A stretch of 64,000 nucleotides of DNA. Origin: Methylobacterium oryzae (GTDB taxonomy: Bacteria; Pseudomonadota; Alphaproteobacteria; Rhizobiales; Beijerinckiaceae). Below the pieces are notes generated by a model that worked only from the letters and a program-made list of their open reading frames with translations, was not told the DNA's origin and made no database searches. Shown here in pieces: positions 58,187 through 64,000 of the stretch (position 1 is its first letter; every line of letters begins with the position of its first letter). Both the position numbers and the translations under genes were made by a program. The stretch covers positions 4,359,001-4,423,000 of the forward strand of contig NZ_CP090349.1 in NCBI RefSeq assembly GCF_021398735.1, in the 5' to 3' direction.

Positions 58187-59259
58187 GTGCGCCGACGATC
58201 GCGACCGCTCTGGCGCGCGGGCGCAACGGCTTCACCGGCCTGCGGCTGATGCTGGCTCTGGCCGTCGTTGTGTCCCACGCGTTCAGCGTCGCGACCGGCG
58301 CGGCCGGCGACGAGCCCCTCGCCCGGCTCACCGGCTACACGCTGGGCGAACACGCGGTGAACGGCTTCTTCGCGGTGTCGGGCTTCCTGGTCACCATGAG
58401 CTGCGACCGCCGCGGCCTCCGGGACTACGCCCTCGCCCGGACCCTGCGGATCCTCCCGGGACTCGTGGCGGCGACGCTCATCGTCGCGCTCGGGCTCGGC
58501 GCGGCCCTGACCCGCCTGCCCGTCACCGAGTACTGGCGCGATCCCGCCCTGTGGTCGTTCATCCGCGGGACGCTGACGACTTTCAAGAGCAACGCCGCCC
58601 TCCCCGGCGTCTTCGAAGCGAATCCCTACCGGGCGCCCCTCGGCACGGTCTGGACGCTCAAGTACGAGGTGCTGTGCTACCTCGGCGTCCTCGTCGCTGC
58701 CCTGAGCGGCCTGCTCCGGCGCCGGTGGTCGGCGCCCCTGATCGTGGCCGGCCTGACGCTTGCCCTGACGATCGCCTGCGGCCTCCGCGGTCCGGACCTG
58801 CCCAAGGGCACCGAGACGGCGCTGCGCCTGCCGCTGATCTTCGCGGCCGGGGCGTGTCTCTACCTGTGGCGCGACCGCCTGCGTGTCTCGGCCGCGGCCC
58901 TCGCCTGCCTGGTCTTCGGCGCCTTCGTCCTCGCGCGGACGCCGGCCTACCCGGCCCTTCTGTTCCTCGCCGAGGCCTACGGCGTGGTCTGGCTCGCCCT
59001 CGGCCCCCTCGCGCGCGGCCTTTTCGACCCTGCGGCCGACCTCTCCTACGGGATCTATCTCTACGGCTGGCCGGTCCAGCAGACCCTGCATGCCCTGTGG
59101 CCGGCCGCCTCCGGGCCCGCGCTGCTGGTGCCGGCCCTCGCCCTCACGCTGCCGGTCGCGGCGCTGTCCTGGTACGGGGTCGAGCGGCCGGCCCTGTCGC
59201 TGAAGGCGCGCGCGCTCGGGCGGCGGCGCCTCGGCACGATCGAGCCGGCCGGGCCGTGA
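58183..59259 (+). CDS. Acyltransferase 3 family membrane protein
   Basis: A 358-residue protein with about ten hydrophobic segments and the family motifs GFTGLRLMLALAVVVSHAFSV, HAVNGFFAVSGFLVTMSC and RTLRILPGLVAA. These enzymes O-acylate surface sugars from acyl-CoA. The start ATG at 58183 overlaps the glycosyltransferase stop, so it is co-expressed with it. The next small gene overlaps by 4 bp. Confidence 0.9.
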   Translation: MSAPTIATALARGRNGFTGLRLMLALAVVVSHAFSVATGAAGDEPLARLTGYTLGEHAVNGFFAVSGFLVTMSCDRRGLRDYALARTLRILPGLVAATLIVALGLGAALTRLPVTEYWRDPALWSFIRGTLTTFKSNAALPGVFEANPYRAPLGTVWTLKYEVLCYLGVLVAALSGLLRRRWSAPLIVAGLTLALTIACGLRGPDLPKGTETALRLPLIFAAGACLYLWRDRLRVSAAALACLVFGAFVLARTPAYPALLFLAEAYGVVWLALGPLARGLFDPAADLSYGIYLYGWPVQQTLHALWPAASGPALLVPALALTLPVAALSWYGVERPALSLKARALGRRRLGTIEPAGP

Positions 59260-59588
59260 CCGCCGACGGGCCTCTCCCGCCCCTGAAGACGCTCGCTCGC
59301 GCGGCGCGGATGCTGGAGGCGGACGGCTTCGCGATCGTCGCCCGGAACGAGCGCGGCGACAGCCTCTACCTGCGGCGACCGGACTGCGCCTGGCACCTGC
59401 GCGTCTCGAACCACCGGCGCACCGCCAAGCAGCGCGCCCGGCGCTCCGATATCCTCGCGAGCCTCGTCATCGACGGGCCGCGCTCCTCGGATCAGATCGG
59501 GAACCTCGTCCGCGAGGCCGTCCGGAACTTCGAGGCCGCCCTGGCGCGGGTGGCGGATCAGGCGTCCGCGGCGGGGTCGCGGAAGTAG
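59256..59588 (+). CDS. Hypothetical protein, 110 residues
   Basis: Starts with GTG in a GTGA overlap with the acyltransferase. The protein is charged (RNERGDSLYLRRPDCAWHL, then RTAKQRARRSDILASLVI) with no signal or membrane segment. I do not recognise it. Its last 31 bp overlap the 3' end of the convergent DUF3297 gene. Confidence 0.55.
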   Translation: MTADGPLPPLKTLARAARMLEADGFAIVARNERGDSLYLRRPDCAWHLRVSNHRRTAKQRARRSDILASLVIDGPRSSDQIGNLVREAVRNFEAALARVADQASAAGSRK

Positions 59589-59809
59589 GGCTCCACGGTG
59601 CCCTTCAGCTTCACGGTCATCGGGTTGCCGGCCCGGTCGAGGGCCTTGCCGGCCGAGAGGCGGACCCAGCCCTCGCTCACGCAGTACTCCTCGACGTTCG
59701 TCTTCTCGACGCCCTTGAACCGGACACCGACCCCGCGCTCCAGCACCTTCTCGTCATAGAACGGGCTGTTCGGGTTGGAAGCGAGGCGGTCGGGGGGCGT
59801 GTCGGTCAT
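59558..59809 (-). CDS. DUF3297 family protein
   Basis: An 83-residue protein matching the small DUF3297 family: [18 protein letters not shown], then [11 protein letters not shown] and [19 protein letters not shown]. The function is unknown. The ATG at 59809 lies in an ATGA overlap with the upstream acetyltransferase gene, so they are coupled. The tail overlaps the convergent 110-residue gene by 31 bp. Confidence 0.88.
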   Translation of the reverse strand: MTDTPPDRLASNPNSPFYDEKVLERGVGVRFKGVEKTNVEEYCVSEGWVRLSAGKALDRAGNPMTVKLKGTVEPYFRDPAADA

Positions 59810-60468
59810 CGTCCGGATCTCGGATGGTCTTCGTATGGGGCCCCGCCGGTACGGGAATCCGCGCCCGCGCGCAACGCCGCGAGCAGGTCGGCGATCCGCC
59901 CGCTCTGGAGCAGCGGCACCAGCCGCGTCACCGCGTCGTGCGGGAGGTCCCACCACGCCGCCGCGACGAGCGCCTCCACGGTCGCCGCGTCGAAGCGGTG
60001 GCGCACGACCTTGGCCGGGTTGCCCGCCACCACGGCGTAGGCCGGCACGTCGCGGGTCACCACGGCGCGGGCCGCCACCACGGCCCCGTGCCCGACGGTC
60101 ACCCCCGAGAGGATCATGCAGCCGGACCCGAGCCAGACATCGTGCCCGATCACCACGTCGCCCCGGGAGGCGTGGAAATCCTCCGGCGCCGCGGCGTCCG
60201 GGAACAGCCCGCGCATCGCCGCGAACGGATAAGTCGACGCCCAGTCGAGGCGGTGATCGCCGCCGAGCAGGATCTCGACCTTGTCAGCGATGGAACAATA
60301 GCGGCCGATCGTCAGCCGCCGACCGCTCTCCGGGAAGCGGACTTTTGGACGCCCGTACGAATAAGCGCCTATGGAGAACCCGTGGGTCCTCGCCAGCTCG
60401 GCGAGGTGGATCCGGGTCTCGTTGTGCGGGTTGCGCCCCCTGCGCAGCCGGTGCAACAGACCGGTCAT
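59806..60468 (-). CDS. Hexapeptide-repeat O-acetyltransferase (CatB/xenobiotic type)
   Basis: A 220-residue left-handed beta-helix transferase. Features are [20 protein letters not shown], the catalytic-His region [34 protein letters not shown] and [11 protein letters not shown]. It transfers acetyl from acetyl-CoA to a sugar or drug. The ATG at 60468 was used; longer in-frame starts run antisense through maeB and are rejected. It is divergent from maeB. Confidence 0.88.
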   Translation of the reverse strand: MTGLLHRLRRGRNPHNETRIHLAELARTHGFSIGAYSYGRPKVRFPESGRRLTIGRYCSIADKVEILLGGDHRLDWASTYPFAAMRGLFPDAAAPEDFHASRGDVVIGHDVWLGSGCMILSGVTVGHGAVVAARAVVTRDVPAYAVVAGNPAKVVRHRFDAATVEALVAAAWWDLPHDAVTRLVPLLQSGRIADLLAALRAGADSRTGGAPYEDHPRSGR

Positions 60469-60534
60469 GACGCGAGCCCGCGCGATGCGCGACTGCGTCG
60501 TCCTCGGTGAAAAAGGTGAGCGGGAGCGTGGGCG

Positions 60535-62862
60535 ATGGCCGATAACATGTCCGAGGACCTCAAGGCCGGGGCGCTCGTCTACCACCGCCTGCCCAAGCCC
60601 GGGAAGCTGGAGATCCAGGCGACCAAGCCGCTCGGCAACCAGCGCGACCTCGCCCTGGCCTACTCGCCCGGCGTCGCCGCGGCCTGCATGGCGATCCACG
60701 ACGACCCGCAGCAGGCCGCCGAACTCACGGTGCGCCAGAACCTCGTGGCGGTGCTGTCCAACGGTACGGCCGTGCTCGGCCTCGGCGATATCGGCCCGCT
60801 CGCCTCGAAGCCCGTGATGGAGGGCAAGGCCGTCCTGTTCAAGAAGTTCGCCGGCATCGACGTCTTCGACATCGAGGTCGACCAGAAGGACGTGTCGAAG
60901 CTCGTCGACGTCGTCTGCGCCCTCGAGCCGACCTTCGGCGGCATCAACCTCGAGGACATCAAGGCGCCCGAGTGCTTCGAGGTCGAGGAGCAGTGCCGGG
61001 CCCGGATGAACATCCCGGTCTTCCACGACGACCAGCACGGCACCGCGATCATCGTGGCCGCCGCCGTCCTCAACGGCCTGGAACTCGCCGGCAAGAACCT
61101 GTCCGACGTCCGGATCGTCACGTCCGGCGCCGGCGCGGCGGCTCTGGCCTGCCTCAACCTGCTCGTGTCGCTCGGAGCGACCCGCGAGAACATCACGGTC
61201 ACCGACATCAAGGGCGTCGTCTACAAGGGCCGCGCCGAGCTGATGGACCGGTGGAAGGACGTCTACGCCCAGGAGACCGACAAGCGGACGCTCGCCGAGG
61301 TGATCCCGGGGGCGGACGTGTTCATCGGCCTCTCGGCCGGTGGCGTGCTCAAGCCCGAGTACCTGAAGGAGATGGCCGAGAAGCCGCTGATCATGGCGCT
61401 CGCCAACCCCTACCCGGAGATCATGCCGGATCTGGCCGAGAAGGAGCGGCCGGACGCCATGATCTGCACCGGCCGGTCGGACTTCCCGAACCAGGTCAAC
61501 AACGTCCTGTGCTTCCCCTACATCTTCCGCGGGGCGCTCGATGTCGGCGCCCACAAGATCAACGAGGAGATGAAGAAGGCCGCCGTCAAGGCGATCGCGG
61601 GCCTGGCCCACGAGACCACCTCGGACGTGGTCGCACGCGCCTACGGCGGCGAGGCCCGGCCGTTCGGACCGAAATCCTTGATCCCGAGCCCGTTCGACCC
61701 GCGCCTGATCCTGCGCATCGCCCCGGCGGTGGCCAAGGCCGCGATGGATTCCGGCGTCGCCGGCCGGCCGCTCCCGGACCTCGACGCCTATGTCGAGAGC
61801 CTCGACCGGTTCGTGCACCGGTCCGGCCTGATCATGAAGCCGCTGTTCTCGAAGGCGAAGGCCGAGCCCAAGCGCGTGATCTATGCCGAGGGCGAGGACG
61901 AGCGCGTGCTCCGCGCCGTCCAGGCGATCGTCGAGGACAAGGTCGCCCTGCCGATCCTGGTCGGCCGGCCGCGGGTGGTCGAGACCCGCCTGAAGCGCTT
62001 CGGCCTGTCGATGGTGCACGGCCGCGACTTCGAGCTGATCGATCCCGAGGACGATCCCCGCTACCGCGCCTACGTCCAGACCTATCTGGAAGTCGCCGGT
62101 CGCCGCGGCATCACGCCGGACGCGGCCCGGACGCTGGTCCGCACCAACAACACGGTGATCGGCGCCATCGCGGTCCGCCGCGGCGAGGCCGACGCGCTGA
62201 TCTGCGGCCTGGAGGGCCGCTTCGAGACGCGCCTGCGCATCATCCGCGACGTGATCGGGCTCGCGCCGGGCGTGGAGCAGTGCGCCGCGATGAGCCTCGT
62301 GGTGACGCATAACGGCGCCTACTTCCTGGCCGACACCCATGTCCGCCAGAACCCCACGGCCGAGGAGATCGCCGACGTGGCGCAGGCCTGCGCCAGCCAC
62401 GTCAGCCGGTTCGGGATGACGCCGAAGATCGCGCTCCTCAGCCACTCCGATTTCGGCCAGTCGGATTCGCCCTCCGCGATGAAGATGCGCGACGCCCTCG
62501 CGCTCCTGCACACGCGGAATCCCGAGCTGCAGGTCGACGGCGAGATGCAGGCCGATTCCGCCCTCAACGAGATGGTGCGCGAGCGCGTCCTGCCGGGCTC
62601 GCGCCTCAAGGGCGCGGCCAACGTCCTGATCTTCCCGAATCTCGACGCCGCCAACATCGCCTTCCAGTTCGCGAAGGTGCTGGCGGACGCGCTGCCGGTC
62701 GGCCCGCTCCTGATCGGCCCGGCCAAGCCCGCCCACATCCTGACGCCGTCGGTGACGGCGCGCGGCATCGTCAACGTCACGGCCGCCGCCGTGGTCGAGG
62801 CCCAGGCGGACGAGGCCGTCGCGCGCGCCGAGGAGGGCGGCGTCGGCATGCTCTCGGAGTGA
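60535..62862 (+). CDS. maeB: NADP-dependent malic enzyme with PTA-like C-terminal domain
   Basis: A 775-residue two-domain enzyme. The N-terminal 430 residues are malic enzyme ([66 protein letters not shown]). The rest resembles phosphotransacetylase ([38 protein letters not shown]) and is usually regulatory. It decarboxylates malate to pyruvate, making NADPH. An ATG at 60547 is an alternative start. Confidence 0.94.
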   Translation: MADNMSEDLKAGALVYHRLPKPGKLEIQATKPLGNQRDLALAYSPGVAAACMAIHDDPQQAAELTVRQNLVAVLSNGTAVLGLGDIGPLASKPVMEGKAVLFKKFAGIDVFDIEVDQKDVSKLVDVVCALEPTFGGINLEDIKAPECFEVEEQCRARMNIPVFHDDQHGTAIIVAAAVLNGLELAGKNLSDVRIVTSGAGAAALACLNLLVSLGATRENITVTDIKGVVYKGRAELMDRWKDVYAQETDKRTLAEVIPGADVFIGLSAGGVLKPEYLKEMAEKPLIMALANPYPEIMPDLAEKERPDAMICTGRSDFPNQVNNVLCFPYIFRGALDVGAHKINEEMKKAAVKAIAGLAHETTSDVVARAYGGEARPFGPKSLIPSPFDPRLILRIAPAVAKAAMDSGVAGRPLPDLDAYVESLDRFVHRSGLIMKPLFSKAKAEPKRVIYAEGEDERVLRAVQAIVEDKVALPILVGRPRVVETRLKRFGLSMVHGRDFELIDPEDDPRYRAYVQTYLEVAGRRGITPDAARTLVRTNNTVIGAIAVRRGEADALICGLEGRFETRLRIIRDVIGLAPGVEQCAAMSLVVTHNGAYFLADTHVRQNPTAEEIADVAQACASHVSRFGMTPKIALLSHSDFGQSDSPSAMKMRDALALLHTRNPELQVDGEMQADSALNEMVRERVLPGSRLKGAANVLIFPNLDAANIAFQFAKVLADALPVGPLLIGPAKPAHILTPSVTARGIVNVTAAAVVEAQADEAVARAEEGGVGMLSE

Positions 62863-62942
62863 GGGGCGCCCGTCGGCGGCCGCCAGCGTGGCCGTCGATT
62901 TGCTTGCCCGCCCCGGGACCACGAAACCACCGGGAGACGACG

Positions 62943-64000
62943 CGATGTGCGCGGGCGACGATCCAACCTGCCACGCCTTCGAGGAGCACCGCCGCCGGTT
63001 CCGGCGGGATCTCGAGCCTGAGCGGCGCGCCTTCCTTAAGAGCGGCTTCGCGGCGACCGGCGCCGCGGCCGCGGCCCTCGCGGCCGGCGGTCCGTCGCTC
63101 GTGAGCCCGGCCCTGGCCCAGGCGAGCGGCGCCAAGATCGCCGCCACGGCGCATTACCACCTGCCGGCGAATGCCGAGACGGTCCACTGGGGCTTCTTCA
63201 GCCGCAGCCTCAAGCCCAAGGTCGAGATCGGCTCGGGCGACTTCGTCACGATCGAGACGCTCACCCACCAGGCGAGCGACGATGCCGAGCGCATGATCCA
63301 GGGCGATCCGGGCGCCGAGAGCGTCTATCTCTGGACCAAGGACAAGATGGGCGTCTCGCCCCGCGGAGCCGGCGCCATGGACGCCAAGGTCGGCCCCGGC
63401 GGTGGCCTCGGCGTGCACATCTGCACCGGCCCGGTGGCGATCCGCGGCGCCGAGCCCGGCGACGTCCTGGAGGTGCGCATCCTCGACGTCGCCCCCCGCC
63501 CCTGCGCCAATCCCAGGTACAAGGGACTGGCCTTCGGCAGCAACGCGGCGGCGTGGTGGGGCTACCACTACAACGACCTGATCACCGGCGATAAACCCCG
63601 GGAGGTCGTGACCATCTACGAGGTCGACGCCACCGGCGAGCGCGACTGGGCCCGGGCGGTCTACAGCTTCCGCTGGCCGGGCGTGACCGACCCGTTCGGC
63701 GTCTCCCACCCGACCATCGATTATCCCGGCCTGCCGGTGGACCACACGAAAACCCAGAAGACCTTCGAGGTCCTGAAGGGCATCCGCGTGCCGATCCGGC
63801 CGCATTTCGGCACCATGGGCGTGGCGCCCGCCGAGGCCGACCGGGTGAACACGATCCCGCCGAGCTACACCGGCGGCAACATCGACAACTGGCGGATCGG
63901 CAAGGGCGCGACCCTCTACTACCCGGTGGCGGTGCCGGGCGCCCTGTTCTCCGTGGGCGATCCCCACGCCAGCCAGGGCGATTCCGAACTGTGCGGCACC
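62943..64000 (+). CDS. Acetamidase/formamidase family protein, Tat-exported (3' end outside window)
   Basis: The coding region runs open to the end of the window (at least 352 residues). A twin-arginine signal is present near residue 27 ([11 protein letters not shown]) followed by a hydrophobic Ala/Gly stretch and ALAQA. The mature part shows [34 protein letters not shown] and [12 protein letters not shown], typical of the FmdA amidase family that releases formate or acetate plus ammonia. A periplasmic location is unusual for this family's cytoplasmic relatives. The ATG at 62943 precedes the Tat signal. Confidence 0.85.

Noticed and set aside
59806..63147. 1113-codon minus-strand open frame
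   Set aside because: Only its last 220 codons look like a protein (the acetyltransferase). The rest is antisense to maeB and rich in Arg, His, Gly and Asp, typical of high-GC shadow frames.

Overview
The window is high-GC DNA that looks like the chromosome of a facultative methylotroph of the Methylobacterium/Methylorubrum group (Alphaproteobacteria, Rhizobiales). The main reason is one nearly continuous C1-oxidation region: fae, mch, mtdB and mptG, the four fhc genes, pqqA, pqqB, a fused pqqC/D, pqqE, and xoxF-xoxG-xoxJ. A YdeP-like formate dehydrogenase with its small partner lies about 14 kb away. Gene order from fae to xoxF agrees with what I remember of M. extorquens AM1, which is the basis for calling the two-component pair mxbD/mxbM. 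No tRNA, rRNA, CRISPR array, insertion sequence or prophage was recognised.

Layout. 0-7 kb: envelope and housekeeping genes lptF-lptG-lptD-pdxA-rsmA on the plus strand, with no surA between lptD and pdxA. 7-12 kb: a Tim44-like membrane protein, a PAS histidine kinase and an S24-type repressor on the minus strand, then a DUF952 protein and pyrD. 12-16 kb: formate dehydrogenase genes and a CitE-like CoA-ester lyase. 16-25 kb: a MATE transporter, an alpha/beta hydrolase, a DNA-repair type helicase plus phosphoesterase, a PAS chemoreceptor and CorA. 25-28 kb: groES-groEL with a CIRCE operator and a terminator.

28-53 kb is the methylotrophy core. XoxF with XoxG (and XoxJ) oxidises methanol in the periplasm using PQQ made by the pqq genes. 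Fae condenses formaldehyde with tetrahydromethanopterin (H4MPT), MtdB and Mch carry the C1 unit to formyl level, and FhcABCD releases formate. Fdh4A could then oxidise formate to CO2. mptG, two ATP-grasp proteins and a CitG-like protein look like cofactor-biosynthesis genes. A small folate operon (folP-folB-folK) sits between the pqq and xox genes. Two secreted proteins of unknown function are translationally coupled to pqqE.

53-64 kb: RNase D, an orphan WYL-like protein, aspS, a glycosyltransferase plus acyltransferase, a small acetyltransferase cluster, the malic enzyme maeB, and the start of a Tat-exported acetamidase/formamidase cut by the window edge.

The most useful new leads are the pqqE-coupled secreted pair, an 11-bp tandem motif upstream of pqqA with a near match upstream of xoxF, the hairpin between xoxF and xoxG, and two CTGA junctions in the helicase/phosphoesterase pair that suggest unusual start codons. 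All family assignments come from reading motifs, not from searches.
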